A stretch of 64,000 nucleotides of DNA from Acanthochlamys bracteata (taxonomy: Eukaryota > Streptophyta > Magnoliopsida > Pandanales > Velloziaceae). Position 1 is the stretch's first letter, and every line of letters begins with the position of its first letter. Both the position numbers and the translations under genes were made by a program. Positions 1 through 12,487 of the stretch are shown here, piece by piece. The DNA lies in contig CM034141.1 in NCBI GenBank assembly GCA_019914995.1, positions 2,170,001 to 2,234,000 on the forward strand, in the 5' to 3' direction. The notes under the pieces are model-generated. The model did not search any database. It was not told the DNA's origin and worked only from the letters and a program-made list of their open reading frames with translations.

Positions 1-168
1 GAACCCTCGTTCTCTTGAAAACCAACTTAATTAGTCCCCCTCAGCTTCATCTAATTAACTATCTCTTCTTACATATTTAACTTCTAAAATGCAAAATAAA
101 ATCAGTAGTTAAAGTTGGTATACCTCTTCTACTGTTAATTACCTACTACTACCTTTCCCCTTCTATGG

Positions 169-3100
169 CTATGCATCATTCCACACGGTGAACAACGGAG
201 GGCCATGGCACACTCCGACGTCGCCAGTCGTCCTTGGCATGAGAGTCTGTGCAGTTGCTGTTGGCATCCAAGTGTTGGTAGAAGCACTGCTCTGTTGATC
301 ATACAAAGTCGCCTTTGCGACGCTTACTCCAGATTGCTGTGACAAGTAGTAGGCATTCCTAGCAGCAGCATAAGAATGATCAGAATTCACCAGCATGGTT
401 TCGCTATCGCCGTAACTGCTGCTGCCTTGGTTGTTAGTCTGGCTATGGTGATCAGCAATCACCGTAGTTAGTGGCATCGTATACGCACTAGTACTACTTC
501 CTCCCATGTTGCTGTACATATAGGAATTGGAACCGGTGCTATGCTCCATCGACGAAGCATCAACGGTCATCAGACTCTGCGATACAACAGAAGGTGACTG
601 GAAGAAGTTGTGATGAGTACTGTTGCTTCCTAGATGAAGGTGGTGGAAATCTTGCAAGCTGTGAGGGGAAGCCATGATTGCGTCTTGCTCCTGCTTGCAG
701 CACACCTTCTGATTCTGCTGCTGCCCATAAGGATAGTTGTACAGGCCCGCAAGAGGTTGAGCTTGCTGGAAAGCAATGGTCGGCCAGCCATTATAGTAAT
801 GAGATCCGCTGTAACTTATATCTGTGATCTGCGAAGTAGGATTGTTGATGCTGTTGTTCTCAGTCCTTCGGCCATCAAAGGTTGGGTCAGAATGGTCGGA
901 GGCGTCTTTGAGCCGCTTCGCGGCTCCACCAATTGGCAGAGTGCTGCTCTCTAGAATGCTCTTGACATCGTAGCGGCTCATGTCGAAGTTGGTGACAGCG
1001 CTAAGGCCTCGGAATTTGATTGCCGCAATGTCATAGGCCTCTGCAGCTTCTTCTTGAGTGCCTGAAGATTGTGATGAAGTAGCTAGTTAGACATGCTAGC
1101 TATTAAAGCTACCCCGACATTAGACAGACAGGTAGCTATCGACAAGTACATTTGGTGTTGGGTCCTATAGTTTAAGACTTCAAAAGGGAGAAGACTTACT
1201 GAATGTGCCCAAGTAGAGATCTTTGTTTCCTGCTACTCTTCCAATCCTTGCTTGCCACCTTCCATGTTGATGATGCCTGCTCGAGGTTAGCAAAACTCAA
1301 AATATAAGTTCTAGTTTAATTAAAGATCAAGCTAACTACCATGCAGGATTAATTTTCATTTCCATATCTTAATAACAAAGTGTTCAAACAGAAAAAGAAC
1401 TGATGTACGCGTACCTTGTTACACCTCGATACATCGATGCGCCTCGAGAAAACCCACTGCTCTTCCTGAATTAATTATACGTATAAGCATTCAAGTTAAT
1501 TATGTTCATGTACTTTCAATTTACTTGAGATCGAAAGATCGATCATATATAGTTTACCTTCTCAGAGATGCAACATATTCCTGCCTAGTCATGTGCTTCA
1601 TTTCCTCCAGTTCCTTCTCGTAATTACTTACCTAAATAATAAACAAAAACGAGATAAATTGAGTAAACATTCGTTTCATTGTTCTATTATGTTAAGGTTA
1701 GAACGATTCACAAGTACAGAAAAGGCTTGAAAATAATTTTACAAGAAAATTGGTTGTTGTGGTTGGACCCCAATATTTCAGAGCTGCTAAATCGTATGCC
1801 CTTGCTGCCTTGTCTTCTTTGTCATAACCTCCTGTTAAGAAGAATTTAAGGAATTAAGTTTCCAAAGACTTCGAAAAGATCAAAGAAAAACTACTGATAA
1901 AAGAACACATACCCAAATAAACTGGATCCGTCAATGCGAAGAAGATCCATCCCCACATTAAGAATTCCAGCAAACAAAATGTCAGCAAAATGGGAAGTTG
2001 TAGTTGAGATGAATGTTATTTAAGCCAAAAAGTAATTATATGGAAATAAAAAAGAATAAGAAATGAAAATATTGTACCTTGTCTACCCTTCCTGGTCTGG
2101 CCTTCTCTTCTGCAACTGTTGTCCCATAGATGAGCCTCGTACCTTCCAGTCCACCTATGTCTGCCAAAAATGAAATGCAAATAGAGAAGTAATTAAACAG
2201 TACTCGTATGAACAAATTGGATAAGTTATTCCTAAGAAAAAATTGATTATCAAAAATTGCATGGTTTTGATTTCGAACACAAGAACTAGTATACATAACA
2301 GAATGTGGGAGATATGGCATGCATAGAGTTGAATGACAAAAATTTTGGTGATAAGAAGATGAAGAAAAGGAATCATCAGATCATAATGGAATGTAGACAT
2401 ATACAGGAAGTATAGCACCTGAGAAATGGGGACAAAAAGTCTCTCTGACATATCTATGTTAAAGGAGTTTACAGAATGATTCCAATTAATCAAGAAAATA
2501 TAGTTGCCAAAAAAAACCAGGTTGAAATAATGAAGAGACTAAACTAATTAATTTACTGAGTATAAACAAATTGAGTGTTGAAAAAAACTTGAGAAGATAT
2601 CTGAACGATTTCATCAATTTAATTATAGATTTCAAAAAATCAAAATAAGCTATTATCAAGAAGAAAAAGAAACCAAAAATGGTGAATCAAATCGGTTAAG
2701 GGAAGGCTTCACTCATTAAGAACCTTGTAACGCCGCGGTAAATGGAAGTCCTTTGCCCAAAAGTATCAATAGATTTTCTCGGCACCGCTTCTATTGCACC
2801 ACTCTGTGCATCAAGCCCACCTTTCTGCTGCTGTTTATTCTCTGATGAAGAAGAACACTCACCTCCTTCTCCTCCTCCTCCTCCACCAGTACCTCCGGCT
2901 GAAGCAGGAAGGAGAGGCAACGAAGAGCTTGACTGCGAACCCGTGCTCATTGACAGCGACAAGCCCTGAGAGCTCCCTACAATTGCACCACCTCCACCAC
3001 TATTGCCTGTCATCATTACGTTAGTAACAGCTACTGCGCCGTTGCTGATGTTTTCATGCTGCGGCACTGGTTGGTTACGCAACCAAGATTTAATCATCGA

Positions 3101-3756
3101 GAGCCCAATAGAGTTATTGTGATTCATAGGAATATTGTTATTGTTGTAGTTGGAAGTGCTTGAGGCCATCGCTGGATGTTGGAGAGAGCAGTTGGAGAAC
3201 ATGTAGTGATCTCCGTTGTGGTTATCATAAGCGGATCCCGGATTCGATGTAAGCCTCCGCTGATCGTTATCGGAGAAAGAATTCCCTCCGAGAAAGTCCT
3301 CCAGCTTCGGTACTACATCGTCGTGATCCATAAGATTGTTCGGGTTTTTGCTGCTTGATTCTACAAGCATAGATAGTTCCGATGAAGAGTTGCTTACTTT
3401 GAAATGATCCAAACTTTTTATGTTCCAATCTGTTAAAAAACCAAAAATGAAGAAAAGTATAGCTATCAAAACGCTTCAAAATCAAGGAAAATATGGCCTC
3501 TTTTCTTGTTACCATGTGTTTGATGATTGCTGCTGTTTCTGTTGAAGGCTTCAAGCATGCCAAAAGATGTACCGAGTGGAGCTGGTGTTGTTGTGTCAGA
3601 TGACATTCCGAAGCAGTGGGCGGAAACATCGTCATCGGATATAAGCCGTGAAACGGTAGTAGGAGACTCCGGGTTATGAGTAGTCTGGTGAGATTGATGT
3701 TGAGAGACTTCTTGAGGAGAAAGAGAGAAGGCCAACCAGTTGTTCATGGAGGCCAT
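169..3756 (-). CDS. BBM: BABY BOOM, AP2/ERF transcription factor (ANT/PLETHORA clade), complete
   Basis: Nuclear transcription factor that promotes embryo and stem-cell identity. Splicing nine exons (3513-3756, 2724-3429, 2078-2160, 1913-1921, 1743-1831, 1558-1631, 1415-1465, 1200-1276, 169-1061) gives 2226 nt and 741 residues with every junction GT-AG and in phase. The N-terminus carries [10 protein letters not shown], then [22 protein letters not shown] and [10 protein letters not shown], the euANT/BBM motifs. AP2 domain 1 spans about residues 311-377 and has the ANT-type insertion; the linker is about 378-410; AP2 domain 2 is about 411-476. The tail has [16 protein letters not shown] and a terminal FTVWNDA, which match BBM rather than PLT3/5/7. 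The start codon is the only one giving the conserved MNNWL block. Exon 4 is a 9-nt micro-exon encoding most of VYLG in AP2 domain 1. The linker begins FLVSNYEKE where relatives usually have FPxSxYE. The BBM call rests on remembered family motifs; a close PLT1/2 paralogue is the only real alternative. Confidence 0.94.
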
Positions 3757-4003
3757 GAGCTATTAACTAGTTAGTTGATTTCTTTCTCTCACAGGAATAA
3801 CAACTTTAGGGTTTGCGTAGTTTGGTTGAGTTAGTAAAGGAAGAGATAAGGAAAAAAGGCATATAGAGAGAGTTTGCACAGAAGGAAGAGGAAGAGGTTG
3901 GGGAAGAGAGAAGAAAGGGTTAGATAAAAAAGTAAATTAACCTAAGAGAAAAAAAGTTAACATTTCAAAGATTAAAGTAACTAAAAACAGTAATAACTTT
4001 GTG

Positions 4004-4016
4004 TTTATATATATAC
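4004..4016 (-). promoter_or_regulatory. Probable TATA box of BBM
   Basis: On the minus strand this reads TATATATAAAC, about 250 bp upstream of the BBM start codon. It would place transcription start near 3975. The inferred leader, 3757-3975, is pyrimidine-rich on the coding strand (CT runs at 3855-3925), as is common for plant developmental regulators. Inference from position and sequence only. Confidence 0.5.
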
Positions 4017-4420
4017 ATCCAAGCTATAGCCTAGGAGGATGTCTATATGAATATGAAATCTTCTTTGTGTCGCTTTATTAATAATAATAATATTATTATT
4101 ATTGGAGAAGGGAATGCTAGCTAGTCTACAGGTGTTTTTCTACTTGTTTCATTAGAATTTATATATATGAACTTGTTGTATATTATTATTTAAGAAGTTA
4201 GATTTGGTGGTCTTCTCTTGTTCATCCTATAAAATTTTTGTTTTTCTGATTTGGTTTGGATGTTATTTATTCTTAATATAATGTTCAGTCAACAAAATGA
4301 ATGTTGAGAATTATTGTGCACATGTAGGAATCTATCTTTAATTTGAGTTTCTTTGTTATAGATTATAATGAACAAGTGAACTTGTCAATCTCATATACAT
4401 ATTGTTTGCTTAATTCCTAA

Positions 4421-4541
4421 TGCATGCCTTGCGTGAATGCATTGACAAGAATGCATGCATGCTTCATATGAACTGCATATATCTTTATGCATGGGATGGG
4501 AGCCTTTGCACACATATGAATCAATCTTTTTTCATGCATGC
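4421..4541. promoter_or_regulatory. Cluster of RY elements (CATGCA/TGCATG) upstream of BBM
   Basis: RY cores occur at 4421-4426, 4452-4461 (overlapping copies within CATGCATGC), 4488-4493 and 4533-4541 (again CATGCATGC). The RY element is the binding site of the B3 factors LEC2, FUS3 and ABI3. The cluster lies about 0.7 kb upstream of the BBM start codon. That it regulates BBM is inference. Confidence 0.55.
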
Positions 4542-7500
4542 TAATCACATTTATATTGATTAGATGAGTGGATTAATATATGATTTTCATTCTAGGTACT
4601 TAGGTAGTAGTTAGGTATTCAACATTACAATCTATAGAAGAACACCCATGCCTCCATAGAAGACCCATGAACCATGACATATGATCTCTCTACATGTTCT
4701 ACCCTTGTCCTAAATGGTGAAAGTACCAAGAACACTTTCGCATCCTGTTATGCCTTCACTACAGGAAACTGCCTATATGGACACTTGTATTTGTAGTCAA
4801 GACAAATCTTAATACATGCGCTATACATTAATTATAGTGAAATAACATTGAGAAAATGAGTTGCTATACTGTAGAGGAACTAGCTCCTGAGGATGATTCT
4901 ACAATTTTGTGCAGATTCGTCTACGTTTGTGCACACTTATTCATTCATGTGTAAGAAGGACTTAGAACTTGCAACCACTTGCTTTGCATGTATGATATTT
5001 TTTTTCACTCCACTAAATAACAAATATATACAATGTATATAAGCACTTCATTTTCAAAATAAACTTGAGATAACTTAGATTTGCACCAAGAAAGTAATTA
5101 CATATAAAATAAAGATTAAAAAAGTTGAAAGAAGATAGGGCTAGGCAAGTGCACCCTTTATGAGGACACGAACCCTTGTCTTAAGGCAGAGAAGGCAACT
5201 TTCTTATTAGTATACCATAAATTTATGCAATAAGATATTCTGAAGCCCTCGTGAAGATGTAGACAAACTGGATGGAAACCCAAATACCCTCCATAGGATC
5301 CTCTCTCTCTCTTGCAAATCCTAACAATTATATATTATTACATTAGATTACATTAATGAAAGAGATAGACTCTAATAGTTGTTATATATAATCAATTAGT
5401 TATTTTATCTCAGCTGAGTGAAAAAGAATGAAATTAAATTTGAAATTTTCACCTCGGTTGAAGCAAAGCTATCTTGGTATTGGGGAGAAAAACTTTGACC
5501 GTCAAAGAAAGAAAGAAAGCAGAATCAAACAAGAGAGAGTTACTACTTACTAAATCACATGGCCGCTATACTGATTGCTTAACTTTTAATTACAGTTTCT
5601 TATTATAATGAAAGGAAGCATTGGTAATGTAATTATCATACCTATCCAGCCAAGCAAAGACTGTAAACATGCACCACCCCTACTAGTTAATAACTCATGA
5701 CCTTCCAAAAAGGTAGAGGTAGAATCCCACAAAGAAGATAGAAGAGATGATCATGCCAGGTTACTAGTGTAGGGTTTTGGTGACCATAATGTTGATGGAA
5801 GGTTTTGATTTGGTTAATGAATTTCAAAGTATAGTAAAATTGATCAAGGCTTCAGTTGATAGCAATTTGTATACGTAATCAAGCACTTCAAAGCTAGGTG
5901 ATTATAATTAAGCACGTAATCATGCACATGAACATATTTATATATTATTTTGAGAGATTGATTATGCATGAAAGCCCTATAGTTTGAAAACATGTTAAAT
6001 ACATACTGATTAGAACGATAAAATTAATTTTTTTCAGTAATGCTTTCCATTGTGTCTTTGGATTAACTGCATGTTTATTGACAGCTAATTACACCAATGA
6101 TCTCATACATAATTTTCATTAAATTTGTATGTGTCTTACTATTATGTATTTATTCATCAATATTTCTACATTAATAATATTATGATTTGTCTATATTTTT
6201 AGTAAATATTAATTATTAAGTGAATGCCGTTATAATCGTTACATGACATTATTTATCTCATTGGTACTTTTAATGATCTAAATTGTAACTTTAGTTAAAG
6301 TTTTGAAACTTTTTTAATACAAAAGAAGACTTTTTTTTTATCTACAAATGCAATATAAATCTAAAGAGATAGTATGCCAATTCCTATGTCCAAGCGCATT
6401 GGCTATCCTGACATTCAAGGAACATTATTTGCAAAAATAACAAATAATGTTATCTTTATATACAAAGTTCTAAAACTTTCAGAAAAAGATACACCAATCT
6501 AAATGTTAGAAGTGTGTTTCTTTTGAGAGTACCTAAGGAGGGTTTGGATTGAGAGTAAATAAAAATTTAAAAAAATCGATTATTTTCATTCACTTTTATT
6601 TGATAACTCTTTTATAAAAATAATAAAAAATAAACATTTTCTTCATTTTTTTATATTTATTACTCTCTATGTAATAGTAATACTTTTATAAGAGAACAAA
6701 TTATATTATTTTTATTTAGCAATATTTTTGTAAGAGTAGTAACGGAGAGTAAGTTTACTATATATTCTTTTTAAATAGAGGGTAATTGATTACACTCCGA
6801 TGTTGAGTGTAACGAAGAACAAAAATAGTTTGTATATGTTGATACTTTAAAATTTTCATATTATTTGAAGTTGTTTTTTACTATCTACAATATTGTTTTG
6901 TGTTTCTCTCCATCTCTCATCCATCGCTTGTCTTTGCTCCTTTTGACTCTGCTGCATCATCTTAAATTTAGATCTATTTCTACATCAAATGATTCTATTT
7001 CAGTTGTTTTTTAACCAAACAATCATCAACATTTAATCAATTATTAAAAACTAATCTCTTCTTTTCATTTTGCTCTACTACTTATATACGAATATTAAAT
7101 TTTCAAAAATTTCTAAGACCAAGTAAAGATATTTTATAATTTTTTTTAAAAAAATTATCTTATTTATTCCTCACTTTAATCTTCTAACTAAATAAGAATA
7201 ACTCTTTATCATTTATTTCTCTTATTAATATGTCCAATAATATTTGAGTAAATAATTAACTCTTTTAATACTCATCTCTGCAATACATAGGCGGCCATCT
7301 TCTTAAAATAGTGAATTCTACAAATTAACATTCTCATCTGCAATGTTACTCTTATCAATTCACCTATCTATTGCAGGTTCGTTCTTATTAATATTTTTTT
7401 TTCTGTAGTAGAAATATGTTGTTACTTTACTTTTAACCAATTACCTAGTGAAATTCTTTTACTTTTTACCATCAATATAGTGGTCAAAAAATATGACGTT

Positions 7501-7995
7501 ACTAGCAACTCTTTAAAAAAATACAGATGGAGTTGAGCCAGGTTTCTATACTTACTCATTTCTCTTTTAGGTTTCGAAAACAATAATATAGAATATATAG
7601 CTAATTTTTTATATTTTTACAATTTTTAGATTTATACATAAATGTTTGCATTGAGGACTATTACATAGAGAGTGGGATGATTTAAGAGTTGGGACAACTC
7701 CGACATGCTCATGTCTTGGAATCAGTAGTGGAATGTGTAGTGTAATTTATAATGTTCTGGTTCAAAAACTTGTATATTTAAAATTAATACTGTAGTGATT
7801 GAAATACATTTCAGAAATTTGTTTATTCTTTCAATAGCATACAGAAATCTATAGTTACTGTGAAATACGTTTCATAAAACTTTTTCTGTTGGCAATTCCC
7901 ACAATTATGAATGGTTTCAAAAATATTTAAGTTTCTCTCCAATGATTGAAATCATTAGCAGTACTACTGATTTAACATTCGGTTTAGTAAGCGTA
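4542..7995. other. Gene-free AT-rich stretch upstream of BBM
   Basis: No supported coding region on either strand. Short frames are interrupted and lack recognisable motifs. The part 6525-6790 looks like an eroded MITE (TTTGGATTGAGAGTAA near one end, a long A/T core). A CACTACAGGAAA string at 4756 resembles a CACTA end, but no partner end was found. Confidence 0.5.
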
Positions 7996-8333
7996 CACTA
8001 TCATTCACCGTTTAAAACTTTTAGTCGACAGCTTTACCGTTTAAAAATAGTAGTAGATAGTTTTATATAATTAACGACTGAATACTCTCAGTCGGTAAGT
8101 TAAAAAAATTTACCAATTAAGCATTTCAACCTGTAGTTTATATAATTGCTAATTAAGATATTCAGTTGATACGAACAGTTATTTGCCGATTGTTTTAGTT
8201 CTTCAATTAGTAATTTTTTTAGCGAATGATTGTTGCCTACTGACTTATTATTAGTCAGTAATATTGTTTACCAACTCACTTTAAACAATTAGGACTGATT
8301 TTTAAGTCGGTATATATTGAGTTTGTAGTAGTG
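7996..8333. repeat. Relic of a CACTA-type element
   Basis: Starts CACTATCATTCACCG and ends TTTGTAGTAGTG, the inverted form of CACTACTACAAA. Between them lie repeated AGTCGGT / ACCGACT-like subterminal words, the same vocabulary as the element at 12000-13555. The 3-bp flanks (gta and gat) do not match, so the ends may be wrong or the copy may be deleted. Confidence 0.4.
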
Positions 8334-9044
8334 GATGCTCCACTATTTATAGAGGAACTCTTTCCAAAAATTAAACAAACTTAAGAGTTAGTAAAAACGT
8401 CAATTCTTTCCAAAAAAAAGGAAAGTTTAGTTCTATTAATATTCAAACTCTTATAGAGTTTTAATTCGTCTAGTGTTCTATTCTTTGATCCTCTTAGATC
8501 ACTGGTCTTATCAATACTACCTCATGATTTGATCAGCCAATTGAAGTTTTAATTATGATGTATGAGTAATAGTTGTTTTGTATACAATTAATGTAAGGAA
8601 ATTAGCCTTTTAATATGTATATTTGGAAAGCTACAAACGCCTTCGGGATTGCAAATAAATTGTTCGTACGCTTGGCTTGTGTTCAAAAATTATTGACATG
8701 CAAATTATTGACGTGCATGCGCACGTCCAAGAGAGTTTTCATTGGAGATTTCATTTTGGAGGAGTTGTGCACTAGATTTTATTTCAACTTTTAATCTTAG
8801 TGCTAGGTAAAAGAGTAATTTGAATTATTCTCATATTGAATAAATTTATATATCATTAGATAATGTGATTCATATGCTAAAGAGTTAGAAAATCTACTTG
8901 ACTTAAATTTAGTTAAATTCAACTTTTTAATAATATATCAGACATTTTAAATGTCTTATATTGATTGACTATTATGATATTAGATCTCTCCAACACTTAG
9001 TTGTTGTTTTGTTTTGTCTTTTTTTTTAATAATATTATATATAT

Positions 9045-9083
<39 letters not shown>

Positions 9084-11362
9084 TAGATATAAACTCAACA
9101 ACAAATGCATCAAGTAGGCACAAAGAAAATTTCTTGATGTATTCATCAAGAATGCAATCATTAACAATGTCTGCACATATACTTGAAATGTACGTCGTGA
9201 GCTTACGTATAACATACACAATTCCTATATAGTAAAATGGAAATTCTTCCTATATATGGATTAATTTTCCATTTATGTGACCTTGGGTGCTTGGAATAGT
9301 ACATCTCATCTTTTCTCTCTCTCCCTCTCTCTCTCTCTCAAGAAATATTAAAGGTGAGATGAACATTTTGGAACTAGTGATTGTGATTAAAGCAACCAAA
9401 TATATATATATATATATACACATTAGGTGGAGGCAGAGGAGGTATGTACATGTAGGTGCTTAATTGGAGATAACTGGTCGGCACTAATTAAAAAGTTTAC
9501 ATTTAATGCGGTGGTGAGATTGACTGATCATGAGTCCATGATGATCATCGAGCGATTAAAGGCCTACCAACTTATAAACCATGCCGAATGCAATTGCATG
9601 GAAGAGAACACCGTCCGTCCCAAGCAGAGTAAAAGTCAAGCAAGTTCCACGCCGTGCCATATGCCAAATATGTTTACATTATTATTAAACAAGGGCTGAT
9701 AGAAGAAGAGAGCACGGCTTCAATACGGACTAAGATTTTCACTTAGCTTAGCTTAGCTTACTAGAAAGTATTCAAACTTCAATAGTTATAAGTAATTAAA
9801 TTTTGTGTCCTGGCGCGTTTTCGCTTGGCTTTGGCCGCCTGGGAGAAATCACCGGAGCACCCGTGCCTCCTTGGAACAGGTTCAAGAGAGGTCTAGATGT
9901 TTCATTTCTATTTTCTCCACTGAGCCCGGATTTCATGAAACAGGTTCACCCACTTAGGGTTCATTACAACATATGCATTGGAAGAAATTCATGCTCGAGT
10001 TCCGGACAAAAATTGTATTTCCATTAATTCTGCATTCCAAAATTCATATGTACATCTACTGAGTTTTCTAAGTAAGCTATAGCTAGTTTTTCCATTTGTA
10101 ACGCATAATAATTAACAAAGACATATACATATATAGTACAGGTCTGTTATTTCTGTCTTATAGCTAGCTTCATACTCTAACTATATATATAATATTTGCT
10201 TTTTCTTTCTTGGTATGCTTCTTTTGTCCCTTCATTGAACATGAAGAGGGAGAGAGAGATTAATGGTGTGGTGAGTATTTGATTAATAAAGAAATGCAGG
10301 CTTTGTCTCTTGGAAACCCTTCACTTTTTTCAAATCGAAATCATGTAAACAAAGAAAATCAAACCCTAGGACTTAATGCTCATCTGTCATATGTACACCA
10401 TTGTTAATTAATTCTTTTGTTTATTTATCACTATATAGTGTTTGCTTCTGAAAATGGACACCACCTTGATAAAACAAGCACTTTTTTCCTAACTAGGGTT
10501 TTGATTGCTTCTCTATGATGCACTCACTTTGTCATTATATCTTATAGGCCTTAACATCAATGTTAGCAAATTACTAAGAAAGAGAGAGAACCTAGGTGAT
10601 TGAGTTCTTGAGATAATAATGCAGAAAGGGGCTATATGCGCCATGCCAGCCACAGTGCTGCATGGCCAATGTTGATACTCTTCTGCATCCAAAGAAACTT
10701 TGTGCGTGACACACGAGTGTGTTTGAAAACCTGTGTAAAGTGTTATTCAGTTCTATATAAGATTGTGCAGCTATATATTTTATGAAAACTATCCGTGCAT
10801 CTTTATATTCACATGCACGTATGTGACACTTCATCCATTTTTTCAAGCAATGGCAGGCACTCATCACATGCTTCCTTTTCTTCTTCCTTTCAAATTAAGT
10901 TAAAATCTTTTCATCCCTCTCTTTAGATGACAATAAGTCTTGCATTCACTTGAATATTATTCACCTTTTCTTTTGTACTTTGTGCTTTCATATAACCTTT
11001 AGTCTTTTATTTAGTTTTGCAGGAGGAACTGAATAAACTAATGACTGATAATACCCCAAACTACTTTATATATAATTGATTACCGTGACGGGTAGACACT
11101 GGATTATTCCTGAGTAACTAGAGAGGCAAGTGACATATACAATAATTTTCAACATTATGGGCGAAGAAATCACTGAAGCAACAACAACGAAGCAATTAAC
11201 TTAGCAAGTTATATAATTAAACAACAAGGACTACGAACAGATAAATTGGTTGTTACTAAATACACATTTTGCAAAACGTTTTCTCTATTAATTTTCTACT
11301 TTACCTAATACGGTGTCAAACACCCTACATAGTCAAAACATGTCCGTAAGCTACATGCATAC
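8334..11362. other. Gene-free stretch with microsatellites
   Basis: Nothing codes convincingly. It holds a long (AT)n tract at 9035-9090, a (CT)n run near 9316-9340, and a slightly GC-richer patch at 9800-9990 that has one short open frame but no recognisable protein motif. A transcribed non-coding RNA cannot be excluded. Confidence 0.45.
9035..9090. repeat. (AT)n microsatellite
   Basis: Nearly uninterrupted AT dinucleotides broken by a few AGAT units. Short reading frames rich in Ile and Tyr across it are artefacts of the repeat. Confidence 0.9.
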
Positions 11363-11914
11363 TAGAGATGGCAATTCGTATTGCTGGATCGATTCTGAGT
11401 CGATCCATATAATAATCGGATCAAAATTATTCAACCCTAATTCGATTTATTTATTTATATAGATAAAAATTATCAACTATCTAACCTATTTATAATCGGA
11501 TCAAAATCGAGTCGACCTATTTAATAATTAAAATTATTAAAATAAAAGTTAAAAATATTAATTTTTAATAATAATATATATAAATTATTAATTATGATAT
11601 ATTTAAAAAAAAATTTAATTTTGACAAAATTTATAAATTAAATAAAAATTAGTTAAATTAAAATAAATTAAAAATATATATACAAATTAAATTTAAAGTT
11701 TTTACTATTATTTTTTATTATTAAATAATATATGCTATATAAATAATTATACGGATTAAACGATCAATTTCGGATCAATGCGATCTGAATCCGTTTAAAA
11801 TTTTTGTATCATTTTCAAGTCGACCCGAATCCGGCTAAGATTTGATTCGAACCCGATTTTTTCGGATCAGTTTCAGGTCGAATTTTCAGGTCGGCTCGAA
11901 CTTTACCACCCCTA
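11363..11914. mobile_element. Non-autonomous hAT-like element, copy 1
   Basis: Begins TAGAGATGGCAA and ends TTACCACCCCTA, a degraded form of the TAGGGGTGG terminal inverted repeat seen in the copies at 12224 and 28535. The flanks are ATGCATAC (11355-11362) and ATGCATTC (11915-11922), a 7-of-8 match, as for an old 8-bp target-site duplication. Both subterminal regions have repeated GATCGG, CGACCCGA and GGTCGG words around an AT-rich core with no coding capacity. Assignment to hAT rests on the 8-bp duplication and the terminal sequence. Confidence 0.7.
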
Positions 11915-11999
11915 ATGCATTCAATGTCAACATTAAACTCCTTGTTTATATACCTCTATATTTGTCTCAATCAATTGCAAGTTGATGATCTTCTTCATG

Positions 12000-12449
12000 C
12001 ACTACTGCAAAAAAGAATATTATCGATTGAATTTATCAATCGAGATTATTTAGTAGATAATATTATCAAATACCGACTAAAATAAAACCAGTTGATAATA
12101 CATATAAGTTTACCGACTGAGGTAACAAACAGTTGGTAAATTAAACACATTATTGACTGGAAAGTGTTTCTGTCGGTACTGTATGAATATTAACGACTGA
12201 TATCTATTAATCGGTGATATTACTAGGGGTGGTAAAAATCGACCCGATCCGAAAATCCGACCCAAAAAGGTCGGGTTCGGATTAAGCCTTAGACGGGTTT
12301 GGATCGATTTCGAGTCGACCCGAAAATTTAAACGGGTTTGGGTCGAATTCGGGTTGACCCAAAAATGATCCGTTTAACTCGTTTAACTATTTATATAGTA
12401 TATATTATTTAAAAATTAGAAAAAAATAGCAAAAAATTTGAATTTAATT

Positions 12450-12487
<38 letters not shown>

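Noticed and set aside
4756..8333. One 3.6-kb CACTA element from CACTACAGGAAA to GTAGTAGTG
   Set aside because: Flanking trinucleotides differ and subterminal repeats are seen only near the right end.
9427..9699. 90-residue plus-strand open frame
   Set aside because: No recognisable domain, no splice context and no promoter-like sequence that I could support; length is within chance expectation.
9803..10027. 74-residue plus-strand frame in a slightly GC-richer patch
   Set aside because: No recognisable motif and no supported exon partners; kept only as part of the gene-free stretch.
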